A stretch of DNA of 64,000 nucleotides from Klebsormidium nitens (lineage: Eukaryota; Streptophyta; Klebsormidiophyceae; Klebsormidiales; Klebsormidiaceae), in contig DF236975.1 in NCBI GenBank assembly GCA_000708835.1, positions 186,001-250,000 of the forward strand, given 5' to 3'. A model generated the notes under the pieces. The model saw only the letters and a program-made list of their open reading frames with translations. It had not been told where the DNA came from and made no database searches. Of this stretch, positions 1 through 12,969 are shown piece by piece. Made by a program: the position numbers and the translations under genes. Numbering within the stretch: the first letter of the stretch is position 1; the number at the start of each line of letters is the position of its first letter.

Positions 1-1946
1 GATGGGATATCTAGCTAGGGTGATCCGAACTGAAGTGCTGTATGCAACCTGTTCACATTATGTTTGGACAGTGACATGAACTTTAACTAGGAAGTCGATA
101 GCGCCCGCGCCGAAATCATACTAGCAGGGGACGGTTCCGTCGAATGTTTTTCAGGTTTTATATGACTAGCTTGCCGTGCAATAATAGCCTCAGAAGTGCA
201 ACGCATGCGCCTTTCAAATTCTGTGGTTCAACGGTTCCGCAAGAATTCCATGAGCGGGAAAACTCAAGTTGAATGCAGCTCGCGCAGTATATGAGTCTGG
301 CCGGAGTCACCGTTTGCTCGCGGATGCTGCGCGTGCGCCGGCGGGCCCGCTGCCCGTTGAATGTAATGTGATGGTCACTATAAAAAGTCCGGTGCGCTGG
401 ATCGAAACGTGCACGGCCTGCCCGGCGGCCCTGCCCCATGGGCCACATTCCCGCGCGATCCTGTTCAACATTGGCTACACCGGGCCCACTGGACATGGCT
501 GGCGGTAAACACGTTCAACAGGTGCGGCTGTTCAATGCCGCTGGCTTGCGCCTGATTGAAAAATGGTCTATGCTAGCTCCCGGGCCTGGCATGCATGCAA
601 TCTGTACAACTCATCTCAAGCCTTCTTTACAATGTTTGCACTTAAAATTGTTGCCTGGTTTTGATCGAACTATTGCCAAACATGCAGTTAGCATGTATGA
701 CCGTCCTCTTTCACCTGCTAATCCAGTAACTCGGTGAATAAGATGTGCTTCTGTGTCCGGCACTGATCGCATATATCATATGCGGCCGTCGGAATCTTGT
801 TCGGCAAGTGACCACCGTCCGTCCAGGTATTGCAGCTATTCTTCCTATATTGAAACTCAATAGGACCGTCTAAAGCCCTTGTGTCTAGATTGGACTGCAA
901 CGCAGGTGTTGATCCTCGGCACGGGACGATCCTAGCATTCTATACTTGGACTATATATTGGTCGGCTCTTTGGGTCCTTGTATTCTCCAATCACCATGTG
1001 TGCGTTTTGTCTGAAGAGAAGGAGAGGAAGCAGTCAGTTAATTTTTCACGTCAAAGAGGTCTTTGAAAACTTGACAAAGGCAGCCCCTCTTCTGAATGGT
1101 TAGACATCGCAGGTAAAAATCACCTTCAACGGTAATCCACCCGCGACACTTCCGGATCCATCAGACGGACTCTGCTCTACGACATTATTAACTGAACAGG
1201 GTCAAAAACACGTAACGATTTAGCTGACGACTACCCCATGTGACCGCACTTCGACGCGTACGCAGAAGCTTGAGCGCCTTGCAGGGACGTTGTGTTGATT
1301 GAAGATGCGCTATGAACGCAAGAGGTCTCAGTCCCGCTTTTCATAAACCCGCCAATTTCCATGTACTGTCCTTTCCTAAGCACACTCTCATCTTGTGGAC
1401 CTCGAGTCTTCGAGTTAGAATGGGCACATCTCCTTTCAGAGAACAGTTTTGCTTAGCGAAGCCACTCGGCAAGACAAAGACACCCGGACGACACCACCGG
1501 GGAGTTGGACAACGACAGCCAAGTCTCAGTTTCTGACTGCCTTGAGAGCTTGGTGACCTAGTGACGTACTAGATTCCCGCCACCAGGACCTTAGGGGTAG
1601 CGCTTGCTGATCAATTGAGAGGTATCTCAAATGCATGTTTACTAAGGGTCATGCTGACGAAGGGAAGTGCCCGGAAGACGGGTGGGGTGCTTTGGGTGTT
1701 CAGGTTGAGGAGTCAGGACAGTTGCGGAGCATTTGATCTCTAGGTTTAGGCTTTTGATTCTACTTTCCCCCGGACCACGACACCAGTCAATGTGTCCTCA
1801 GCCAACTTGAAATCGAGAAGTATCCGATTGGATACCAGCGGCGACAGACGTCCATGCTTAGGCAATATGCATTTCCGAACCATGCTTATCGCAAGGAGCC
1901 CGCCGGCGACCCGACGCGTGGAGCTTCTGAATGCCGCCTTTGACCC
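1..1946. other. No gene recognised (left edge)
   Basis: Only short open frames without recognisable protein character are present on either strand. I see no convincing exon, tRNA or mobile element. A final exon of the neighbouring minus-strand GNAT gene might lie here, because family members usually run a few dozen residues longer, but none could be identified. Confidence 0.4.
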
Positions 1947-4747
1947 TCACCTGGCAAGCTTGAGTCCCGAGCGGAGGGCCCAGTCAATCAGCTTTGGGTA
2001 AAGTCGACACGGTATGTGGATCGCCAGAGGGGGCCCGCCCTTCTCCCGCAACTCCTTAGAGGCTGCCACGTGGAGCGCAGCAAACGCGGCCTCCGTTTCA
2101 AACACGCCGTGGCCCGTGACGATGGGTGACGTCCTGTAGCCCCTGTAGAAGAAGAGGAAACGTGAAGATTGAAAAGCTTTACGATTTCCCTTCTGCCACC
2201 CTTTACTGGCAAATCTCAAGTGGTTTACTTTGTAAAATCTGAACGTTTTGGTGCAATATGCCTCCAAAAGAAGAAAGTACTTCGGCTGGCAGGCACGAAT
2301 GGCCGCCCCGTTGAACGTAGTCGCTCTGTGAGCGAAAGTGTGCAGTGGCGTCAACGGATCCAGAGATAGGAGCTCCCAAAAGATCCCACGAAACGCGTTC
2401 TGATCTGTTGAGCGCAAGGCAGTTCCGTCAGCTTTAGATTGCAATTCTAGGCATAACAACATTCGCCCCGACTTCGCTTCGATTTCTTGAAAAGCCGGAG
2501 TACTGATGGCGCGTTTCACCAATGGAGAGGCTTGGGCATAAGCCCGTCTCCAGACCTCCAAGATCTGTACCAGCAAAGGGATCACGAGGGACTTTCGGCA
2601 GCCTCATGGGGATTGATCCAAGTAGCACTTACTTCCTGCAGGAGTAAGAAAAGGCCGAAGAAGCCAACTTCACGACGACTTCACTCCGTCTGGAACTCAG
2701 TCTTCAAGGCGACAATTTTAACGCCCTTGATTTCAAAGCAAACCCAAAACGGTCTTGAAGGGTAAGCTTGTGAGACTGAGCCACGAGATCAACGCGAATT
2801 CCAACCGCTGCCTCAGAAAGTTTGTGAGACTGGAGCCACGATAGCTGCTACGATCTTCAGCCGATCCACCATCTCTGATAGATTTAAAGTGGGAATACGA
2901 CATGCATCTCCTCTTTGCACATCATTGAGTGTGAGAGCTCAGATGTCTGCGCTTCCAACTAATCACTTTCACACAACCCAATTCGTGGGCTTCGAATTCG
3001 ACACCCGTTTTAAAGGCCAGCTGTCCTCACACTATTCGCTCCCCCTCAGTAACCACCCACGACGGCCACGCCGCCGAAGCCTCCCGTATGTTCTGCTCCC
3101 GATGCAAGCCGGTTGCTTCCGTGTAAAGGGCTGCGCATGCCGGCACGTCTTTCTCCTCTAGCCGCCGTACGCCGAGGTTAGCGTGTGCTGCCGTCGCTTT
3201 GGGTTTGACGAACCCGGTGAAGAAGGACCAGATGTCGGCGACGCGGTAGCCGAGCGAGTGGTACAGCCGGAAGCTGACGTTGTTCATGGTGTTCTGCGCG
3301 CAATTAGTGAATCACTGTTTAGCCTTTCAATTTTCAGAATCCTGTGCTTTTGGGGGGACATTATAAGTCGAATCTGCTGAGACAAGGTGATGGTGGCAAA
3401 TATTTCTGATTGAGAACCCTGGTCAGTAGAAGGAAACATTAAGTCTTAACAGTTGTCTTCAATCTACTTGGCTCCTTTCCACCGGACCAAGAAATATAGA
3501 AGTGGTCACTGCTGTACACCATCTCATCAAGATGCTAAGCTGCGCCTCGGAGCAAAGACCAGCTTAATGGCTTGAGAAGTTCTGATGGCCAAAAAGATAT
3601 TTAAGAGGCGTGCATGTAATCAGGCATACGCTTTCCTCCTTCCGCAGAACCCTTGTCAAGTCCCAAAGGTGCAACCTTGGACAGATTTTAACCTGACTGG
3701 CAACAGGGCGGTCATGAGAAGTCGAGGCAATTGCCGGCTAGCATCTCAGCAAAAGACAACGCATTCGTCGTTCCTCACTTGCACCAACCGCACTGATGAC
3801 CATTGGCGCTCTTGTATCTTGTTCAACAGCGCCGCATTGACCGCTTTTCCGATGCCTTGGCCCCCAGCCTCCGGGCGGACAAACACGGGCCCGACAGCGA
3901 CAACCTCCCTGCACTAGTTAAGAGGGAGATTGCCGGGTTGAGCAAACCTAGTTAGAGGCTACACATTTTCCTTGTGAACGGAGAACTTGTCAGGTCGGAC
4001 TCCTTGTAGGTTTCGAAACTGGTTGAAAGGGGGGTAAAACTACTGTTGTTATCTGCATGCATGAACCTAGAAAAGGGCTTGCAGAGTTGTGCGGGCTCAA
4101 AGGTCCCAAAACGAGACAAGATGTCATTGCTTATCAGAACGAAGATCATGCTGTGAGAGCTGCTCGTCGGACGTCCTCATCTTTCTCAACACTGTTTCAG
4201 GAGAAAGAAGGTGTGCAGATGCACTGACACCACTTTCAGAAAGATGAATACTTTCCACTGGAACAGTGCAAGTCCCCCAGACAAGACCTTGACTCACCCC
4301 TGCTTCATTACTACTTCTGTATTGAATGCACGTAGCTACAGACCTCCCATCACCTGGTGCGCACGCATTCATTGATATGAAGTGACCACCAGCAAGAAGC
4401 AATCATAGCACAGTCAATAATCTGGGCAATAGTCCACAGAACCCTTCAAGTCCATCACAGAAAGTCACTGCTGCAACTGCTCACCCCATGACTTCTCCGA
4501 AGCAGCCCCCCAGCACCTTCCCATCCGCATCCACCGCAACAATGCCGTCAACACCATCTGACAGCTTCTCAAGCTTGGACCGAATCACTCCAACTGCGAT
4601 GTTCACATTCTCAAAGTCAGCGTGCGGCGTCAGAAGCCGCGCCTGCTGTGCAAGGTGGTTGAAGGCCTCGAAGCATGCGGCGCCGGCGGACTCTAGGTCT
4701 TCTTCTCTAATGCTGCGGACCTCGTACGCAGCTTTTTCTCCCGCCAT
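1947..4747 (-). CDS. GNAT-family N-acetyltransferase with two GNAT-like regions
   Basis: Four exons on the minus strand join in phase: 4747-4485, 3908-3779, 3293-3031 and 2142-1947, giving about 283 residues. GNAT enzymes move an acetyl group from acetyl-CoA to an amine. The acetyl-CoA loop is clear at residues 99-110 (RPEAGGQGIGKA), made by exon 2. Exon 3 opens with the usual later motif (NNVSFRLYHSLGYRV) and then begins a second domain (KDVPACAALYTEATG). Exon 4 contains VGYRTSPIVTGHGVFETEAA and WALRSGLKLAR. Introns are GT-AG. The final TGA overlaps a donor-like AG|GTGAGG, so a further terminal exon is possible. No signal peptide is seen, suggesting a soluble protein. The substrate is unknown. 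The start was chosen as the ATG opening the first exon frame. Confidence 0.8.
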
Positions 4748-4936
4748 CTACCAACACTTGCAATTCTGCTAGACTTGCCCAAATCTGCAAAGGCCAAACA
4801 AATGCTCACAATGTCACATGCATTGTCATGATATCAAAAGCAAAGGCCCAGGGCCACAGCGCACCTCTCCGCCAGCTAAAAGATGCTTGAATGCTACAGG
4901 CTACAGGGTCTGTTGAAAACTTGTTTTTGCAGATTG

Positions 4937-4945
4937 AAACCCTAA
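4937..4945 (+). promoter_or_regulatory. Telo-box-like AAACCCTAA upstream of the GNAT gene
   Basis: A perfect AAACCCTAA lies about 190 bp upstream of the GNAT start codon. This plant telo-box motif is known from promoters of growth and translation genes. A regulatory function here is inferred only from motif and position. Further CCCTGAACCCTG-like sequence follows at about 4987-4999. Confidence 0.35.
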
Positions 4946-5939
4946 TTCGCAACTTTTCCTGAGCTGTCTCCGACCCGATCCCCAAACCCTGAACCCTGCC
5001 AATGCGCATATATGATGCGCGCCGCGTTGCGGGCGGCCGGGCGGCTAGCTAGCTAGATCGAGATGCATCATTCAATCATGCGCATTGGATACTTGTGTGT
5101 GCCTACTAAATGAAGGCTGTTTTTTCGCGCGACATTCCTCGTTAAAACGTCATGAGCAAGTGTGAGCAAGCAAAGAATGGCGACCGGCGTCTAAGTACCG
5201 AGCAGGACTGTGTTCGAAGGCTCATGATGGATCGCTTGCTTTGAGGTTGCTTTGGCGAAATTTCTCCCTGCCAGCCAATGGCAGGTTATAAATTGACAGA
5301 CGCAGAATAGGAGGTCCGCAAATCTGCAAAGTATCTGTAGCCTTTTTTGCCGACTCCGCTGATCCGGGGGTCTTTGGAGTATTTCCGTTTGGCTACTAAA
5401 CGTCATCGTCCAGCAGTCCGGAAAGACTCTCATCAAGGTTGCCAATGCCGCATCGACGCGACGGCGCTGGAAGCTGTAGCAATTACTCCAGAATGGTCAG
5501 GCTTTGTCAATCGACCTTCTTTCGTCGAGACACTAAGTCAGTTGAAGCCCGCTGTAGTTCGTTTTAACTATCATTCTAGAGTTTCGAGCTTTGTGTATGT
5601 TGAGTTGCAGGATCGGGATGAATCAGAAAACGCGGCAAGATCTGTCGCGTGCGTTAAGCAGCTTTTAAGGTACAGATCATTTCTGGGGGCGTTGAAAAGG
5701 ACGCGGTCTGCATTGAAAATGATGCGTTATCAGCAATGAGAACCATCTCGTTTTTCGTGCACGATATGTTGTAGCAAAGAAGGGAGCTTGTGTATCGTTT
5801 TAAGGCTCCGCTCCATGTAATTTACAACGTGCTGAACGCCTACTTTGAAGCAGAGTCTACAATGGGGAAAACCTTCCCTCTTTTTCCTGCTTGCAGTTGT
5901 CTTCTACAGTTTAGAGCCTGCTTAGGGTGCATCATGTCG

Positions 5940-6480
5940 TAATTTTATACTAGGGAAAGGCTCAATTGACTTTGTGAGTCTGCATCCAACAGCCTCGTTT
6001 TCAACAACCCGTTTAATTCAGATCCACGGGACCCGCAGATCCAATTAGATACAATTTCTTTTCCATTAGATGGAACTCGTAATGAAAAAGATGAATACGC
6101 AAATAGCTTTGCATATAAAAGGTTTTTGCTATAAGAAAAAGTTTGCCTATGACGAGCAATATCTCCTGGCTGATTTCTAATCTCTCTATTTCCATTCACT
6201 ATCACTAATAAAGTCATCTGTCGAACAATAAGCTTCAAAACCTCCCTTATCTCGATTAGAAATTTGGGTAATTGTTCCAGTCGAAGACGCGCTATACACA
6301 GTATTGTTGCTTTTACTACAATTCAGCCTATTGAAGCGGTGCAACGAGCTGCCAGACAGGCAATTGCAGTGTATATTCTTCTTACCCTTTCTGTAAGAGG
6401 CAAAAGAGAGCGCTTTAGTGAATTAGACCTTTTAAGCAAAAAAGTCTTTGAAAGAATTGGATTGACAATTGCCTATCGAT
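5940..6480. other. AT-rich island of unknown origin
   Basis: This segment is visibly richer in A and T than the flanking DNA. It carries overlapping open frames on both strands: minus 5945-6238 and plus 6264-6482. The plus frame has a plausible amino-acid composition but matches no family I can name. It could be an organelle- or virus-derived insert, or a decayed exon of an unknown gene. Confidence 0.3.
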
Positions 6481-7172
6481 AAAACCCTAAAACCTTGTTG
6501 GATGCCTTCGACCGCGACAGAGGTTTCTAGGCTCAAGTTAAAGATCCTTACCACTTCGCAACGAGTTAAAGTTACCGTCGTGAGCATGTTCGATCCTCTA
6601 CCAGGGCAACAAACGAAGCTTGTCAATCACGGGAATCCCCTGATTGCTTTCCGGTCTGAGGTAACGGCCGCCTTGGTTGATCAAACGCCCGCCAAACCAT
6701 GTGCCGTTCTCATCTAGAAAGTCCAGTTTCAGCTGATGTTATGCCCGATGCAATTGCTTCATTGGAATCAACCAAAACCTATTCTTTTAATCATGTACGA
6801 TACGAGGTTGGCTTACAGCATGGCCATCTTTGACGTTGGGTTCAAGGACAGTGACAGGCTTTGCTAGATTCAAGGACACCAATCTGTTGAGTAAATAGAA
6901 GTGAACTAGGTAGATGCATCGCTCGCAAAGAAGACCTGGTTGATAGGAGCTCTTACGACCTCATCAAAGGGCTCAGTGTAATCGGACTCACTCAATCAGG
7001 CTCGCTCAATCAGACTCATTCCATCAAGGCGAGAGAAGGTGAGATGCCATTAGAGCTTCGCTCCACTCCCCCCTCACCCGTTTAATAAGAAGTTCCCCCT
7101 GGGTGATCCCTTTGCTGAAGTTTCATTACTCCCTGCATTGCTTTCTGTACGTCGCACGGCTTCTTTTCAAGC

Positions 7173-10100
7173 ATGATGAAGTCTAGCGTGCTGCCCTCGG
7201 TTCTCTGCATAGCCGGCTCGCTCTTATTCCTCACGCGTTACGCCTCTGAGGTCGAGCACTGGAGTCCTTCGAACGCATATTCAAAGGGCCTGAGTTTCAG
7301 AAAGCGTTTCCAGCATGAGATCGTCAAAAAAACCAAGCTGCCCCAACTTGCTGCAAAGACAGAATCAGCACAAGTTGTGTTCCGAGACTGGAATGCAGAG
7401 CAGATAGACAGTCGTATAGAAGACGACAGGCCAAGACCACATATTATCATTCCGCCGACCGACAGCTCTGGAAAAGTTGCACGTGGAAACTTGGCTCTAG
7501 ATGGGCTCGGTCCGGGACGTTCGCAGGCTGCTGGAGCCAAGAACATAAGCAGGTGAGGATCCAACTTTTCCTTTGTGCTTGAGATGAGAGAATGTTTACA
7601 TGAAGTCTCTAAGGGCGGTGACTGCTTGCAAGAGATTGGAGCTCCCTGATTAAATGCGGAGATCTTATTTAAAAATAGCTCTGTGAGGGCGCTGACTGAT
7701 CAGAAGAGAAGCTGTGGTGCTTTAAGATTTGGCCCGGCCGATCATGCAAACAGGCGCAACTGTGAGGGGCAAAGATTTAAAATCTGCAAGACTGGCCCTT
7801 GCGCACATAACCTGCTGCCCAGCCAGACCAATCTTCCTGGAATAAACACTTGGACTTTAATCTACACCAGCTAAGACTTCCACTTTGTGATTCAAAAGCA
7901 GTTCATCTGATCCAGAAAATACCCACTCTCGTTCAGTTTGAAGGCTCCAAGCCCCTACATTCATAAGCAATGATGATATGCTCTTCTGCAGCCGAGGTTT
8001 TGAAGAGCTTCCGCTTTGTCCACGCTGCGTTGGTGCTGTCAAGTCAGACCAAAGCAAGACCAGCCGTTAAGAAAGTAGCGCTTTCATTGGCACTTGACGA
8101 TGAACCATTAATGGCACACGCTTATGACAAACCAGTTGCTCGAACGATTGATATCTCCCAACGCTCCAATCTCCCCTCTTTTCAAAAGCGACGAGAGATA
8201 CACTATCAGCTCATGCGGATTTCATCTTAGTTTTCCGTGACTGCTGTTCCTAACATGCAGCTGTCGCCCCGACCAGCTCGTATACATATACGATCTGTCC
8301 CCGGAGTTCAACGTGGCGACAGTCACTACCGACTGCGCGACAAACCGGTTTTGGGCGGTGCACCCCCGAAACGCGTGCCAGATCTACTCCCCCGAGCACT
8401 GGGGAATAGGACCTCCCCTTAAGGACGAGAAGTTTGCGGAACTGGGCAGTGATCCTCAGATGTGGGCTGATACTGGACAACACGCTCTTGAAGTCATGTT
8501 CCATCAGGTGACGCTTGCGAAGTCCTCTTTCGAAAGAAACACCGATATAAAGATCGATATAACGACCTTATGAACACCAGTGTTTCGATGTGAGGCCGCT
8601 CGCAGTAGGTCGTTCTGGGACCGTGATCTACCAATTTTGCTTCGCGTTCCCGTCTTTGGAAAGTTGAAGCAGATTGTAGCCTCGTTTCGTGCTCCTTAAA
8701 AAGTCCAACCAGTACTCCGTCGGAGCAGAAACCGGTCAATAGCTCCAGAAATTGAAGCAAAGATGCCCCGGAAACTCTTGTACTCTGGCTTACCCCTATA
8801 TCTACGTTTGCACACTCAAAAATCTACCGGATCTTCACTTCTATCTACATCACTTTAAACAGCACTCGTTCAACTAAAATGACGGACTAAAACGACCGCT
8901 TCGTCATTTGCAGTACATGACGAATCTCTACCCCTGTCGAACGCACGACTCGGAAGCGGCAGCCGCTTTCTACGTTCCTCTGTACACGGGCATACTGTGG
9001 CAAATCCATTCGGCGCAATGTGCGACCAACAACTGCCCACAGCCGTCACCGTTACTAGGTCTCGGAAATAGACTCGAGGAAACGCTCAAGCGTATGCCGT
9101 ACCTAGAAAGGTAGGTTGACAAAGAGATTCGAACCAGCGCGATCGCTCGAGTTCTGCTTGGCCGTGCATGAGATGTCCGCAACGAGTCGCCGTCGCTTTC
9201 TCACTGTTTGGTCCGACTCCTTCTCAAGGAGACGAATCGCCTCTGTGGGGCGCACCAAAATCTGACGACTCAGCACCGGACTCTGTCGTTCCCGCTACAG
9301 CTTTATCTGGTTCCGAGTTGGGCGTCAAAGAAAACCGCAGGCTGGGCTCTCGTGCGTCAGTATCCGGTCCAAGTTCTTGCTCCATCTCACTTCCTCACAG
9401 TGTTCACGTGGTCGATATCTGCTGCGTACCTCGTGAGGACCTACCATGCGCTTCCGTTTTGTTTGGCCGGATCCAAGACGTGTGCTTTCGATCTTGACCC
9501 ACCCGTTCTTTAAACGCGTTTGAGTGCTCTACCGCATCCAAATCAGGATATTCGAAAACGTGCTTCACGTTCTGACGAGTTCGTCGCAGCACGCACTTGC
9601 AGCTGAATCTGGCGTTACTTCTGCAGGAATGAAGGCCGAGACCACTTCACGACGATGGGTTACGTAACTGACCTTGCCGTCGAAGACTTCACCTGCTGCA
9701 AATCCAAGTTACTGAACATGGCCTACACGAGAGCCATGACGTTACTTGGCATAGAGCCTGCGTATGCACACGAAGAGCGCCAAGTGAGCCTTTCAGGTTC
9801 ACTAAATCCGTTCTTAGCCCATCTCCAGTGCTTCGCCGCTTGTAATATGTATTCGAGCTTTTAAAAGTTTCTTGTTTGCACTTCATTCCAACCATTGCTA
9901 AATAAGTTTTTTCGATGACACCGGGGCAATCGAGCGGATGCAAATGAACGGGCTTCGACTTTCTGGAGAAAAGCGAGAATGTCAAGAGGTTCAGTCGATC
10001 TTTTCTGCACGCAAACGAGTGAAAAGCTTGCGGGTTCTGCAAAGCGTGTCCTAAGTTGCTCTCAAAGTACGCGGAAGCTTTGATAGGTTGACGAAGTAGG

Positions 10101-11525
10101 TCCCTACTCCTGTTTGCGCATGAAAGTTTGATTGAGAGCCACGCTTTGATCTATCTTCGGTCTTCCACATTCCACTACCGGGCTAAAATTGTTCAACATC
10201 CAGTTGAATGCTGATGCATCCAAGATGGACGTGCTCAAAATATTATCGAATTTTTTGGGGTTCTAGGAAGGGGTGTTCTCAAGAAAGGTACGCCCGAGAC
10301 CCTCTAATAAAACCTTCCAGCGCCTTTCTTGTTATAACCTTGTCCTCAAGAAAACAGCTGCTGGCGGCGAAAGCTTTGCCCAATCAAACTCCTACTCTTC
10401 TGTATCAGGTCAGCATCCCCTACCCCACCAGCTTCCACCCCGTGTCTCTGTCCGACATAGCCGCCCACCAAACTCTCGTCGCCTCTTCCCACCGTCCGAT
10501 CTTCGTCAGCTTCGCTGGATCGTTCAAACGACCGGGCCTCCACTCCGGCCGCGCCCTGCGCGGTGCGCTCCAGGAGCATTGCGCGCGCGCGCCCGACTTC
10601 TGCCACGTGGCGGCCTGTGAGAATGTGTGCGGCGCCGCGGAGAGCTTCGAGCTATATCTACGGTCGACGTTCTGTTTGCAACCGCCGGGGGACTCGCCAA
10701 CCCGCCGAGGCGTCTTTGATGCGCTACAGGTGAGCGCGTAATGCACAGGTTTTGGCTGCTAACCAGGCTGATAATCAGATTTGAATCCTAGGTTATTGGG
10801 CAAAAAACAGGGCTTCAAATTTGTTCTAAAGCTGGGTACATTCCAAATCTATTTGTTGAACATATAACCACTTTTTAAGCAGCCGGTAAGCAGGCCTTAA
10901 CTGTCCATGGTGAAAGGCCAGAACCTCCAGTGCAATGCGCACAAATATTTATTCAACCAGGCACAAGGGGAGTCAGTCTTGACTAAGACCAATCAGGCTT
11001 GGGTGAAGGATATCGTTCAGACGCCTGTCTACTCGAGCATATTTACAACAAGCTCGGGTCGAAAGCGCAGAACCTTGTGTTTCCAGCTTGCGGTTTTAAG
11101 GATGATCAGCCACGTTTTCTCCCCTTTCAAACGTGCAGGCGGGCTGCATTCCCGTCATCTTCCAACCCAAAACCATCAACCCATACGCCCACTTTTTGCG
11201 GCCCGACTGGGGCCGATACTCAGTGTTCGTTCCAGAAGATGACGTCATCAACGGGGCAACGGACGTCATCGAGTTTCTAAGGAACGTGTCCGATGTCGAA
11301 ATCGAAGCCAAACGCAAGCGTATAGTGAAAGTGCTGCCCCGGATTGTGTATAGAAACGTTGCGCGGACCCTGCTTGGGAAAATGGACGTGGCAGGTTCTG
11401 ACTACCAGGGACCAGTTATTGGGTGGACAGGCGCGTACGAAGTTGCAATCGATGCCGCTTTGGAAAAGATCCGCGACAGAATGCAGACACGTAATGCGAG
11501 TAATGCGGCTACTGAGACTGTTTGA
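7173..11525 (+). CDS. GT47 exostosin-family glycosyltransferase, MUR3-like
   Basis: Six exons join in phase: 7173-7552, 8261-8507, 8914-9110, 9627-9783, 10409-10729 and 11139-11525 (562 residues). The N-terminus is a short cytosolic tail plus a hydrophobic segment (about residues 4-22), as in a type II Golgi membrane protein. The GT47 landmarks appear in order: LVYIYDLSPEFN, YPCRTHDSEAAAAFYVPLYT, GRDHF (about 278-282), IPYPTSFHP (about 330), GDSPTRRGVFDA (about 421-432), AGCIPVIF (435-442) and RYSVFVPE. Plant members of this clade add sugars to wall polysaccharides; MUR3 galactosylates xyloglucan. The exact donor and acceptor here are inferred only at family level. All introns are GT-AG. Open frames inside the 516 bp intron 3 are not coding. 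The stop faces the NPC1 gene tail to tail. Confidence 0.9.
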
Positions 11526-12969
11526 TCACGGAAGAAGACCCAAACAGCGCGGCGTGGCCGCCATCTGGGTCAACTGGTTTTGGAGGAGAACCGTGCAACT
11601 CAAGAGCTTTTGCAGAATCTGCATTGGCCTGCGAGAAACCGTTTCCAGGTGATCGTGAATGAAATCTTGGAACCAGCAAGTGAAGCACTTGTCCGACGTA
11701 TCTAGCCAGCTATTCCTTTTTGCGCCTAGTCAGTCACACTGGATGGACTGGTAAATGAATGTACCTGTAATCCAGTGGTACTATAGTATGTTTGTGCATA
11801 TGACTGCAACGTACGGGAAGTGACCAGAATTTGCCACATGTAAAGAGAGCAATCAAAGTTCGTGCCACAATGAGTGCTGCACGATCCGAAACCTTTTCCC
11901 GGTTGGCCATGCATTGATCACGAAGCTTCCGGCGGCTGTCTGCCGCCCAAGTCAAATGAAGTATAGTGAATCCTACATAGCAATTGAATCGAAGAACCCC
12001 TTCCGTTGCCCGTTAAGCGCAATTGACTCCCGTTTCTAAATGCGCGCGGACCGCCGATGGCAAGAACTAGCGCCTCGTGGGCCCGCCTGCGCCAAGTTTT
12101 CAATCGTCGTACTGAAGTGGTCTAGCTGCTAGCTAGCTGCATAACGCGACTTAGCTGCTCAGCTTGCCAGGTTGCATGACGTTCCAATATGCTTATCCAG
12201 CGATCTAACTTTGTGCACGCCCTCCGCCCACAGATTTTTTGTTTCATATCCAGATTTGCTGCTGCAGCAGGCCTCAAACATATAACGCAAGTATTTAAAT
12301 TAGAATCAAAACCTTGCTTAAATCCCGTTTTTGTGTGAGCCACGAATGCGCGCCGGGTTCGTACTAGTAACCCACTCAGTGCCCCGTCTGTTGCATGATA
12401 TGCCATGCCGGCCATGCATTGGATGCATGTACGTTCAACTTGAGTGCCGCATCCGCTCCGTCCACATGATACATGCAAGATCGAAGATGGTCATATGAAC
12501 GCGGTGAGGCGCATACAAGCATGCCGGAGTGTAGAGCACTGAGTTGGCGGGACCATTTGCATGATCTGAGACAGGCTCACACATAAATGATGCGCTCATA
12601 CTCCGATTCTACAATTGCGAGGGCTCATCGAAACGTTTATTATACTGATCGAAAGTACACGAATCAAGTGCCCCGTGATGCTACGAGTTCGCAACGGAAC
12701 TGGAAGCGCACAAGTCGAAATCTGATCTTGTCGACTTGAATCTCCTTTACAACTAGTGCCGCAGGTCCTCAAGCCGATGCCTCAAACCAGCTATATAGTC
12801 CGCGCTTATCTCGACTACCTCAACCGCAAAAAGGACCACAATCTTGTGGCCTCACAGTATGTTACAAAGTCTCGATATCAGAACAATCGACCTTCCTCTA
12901 CAATCGCCCAACAGTATTTTCAGTGTACAACATTCTGGCCCGCATCCTGTGCCTCAAGGTATCAATTGC
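11526..12969. other. Tail-to-tail intergenic region (GT47 / NPC1)
   Basis: The 3' untranslated regions and terminators of both flanking genes should lie here. There is a GCTAGCTAGCTGC run near 12127-12140. No open frame with protein character was found. Confidence 0.5.

Larger units (their letters stand above)
4748..7172. other. Divergent intergenic region between GNAT and GT47 genes
   Basis: This stretch must hold the promoters of both flanking genes, which point away from each other. It contains a telo-box near the GNAT start, a GCTAGCTAGCTAG run near 5042-5055 and an AT-rich island at about 5940-6480. Its open frames are short and unassigned. The frame at 6264-6482 (plus) looks somewhat protein-like (VYILLTLSVRGKRERFSELD), but I do not recognise it. 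Confidence 0.5.

Noticed and set aside
9168-9513. Two overlapping ~100-codon plus-strand frames
   Set aside because: They fall within GT47 intron 3; exons 3 and 4 join perfectly in phase (ER-NEGRDHF) without them.
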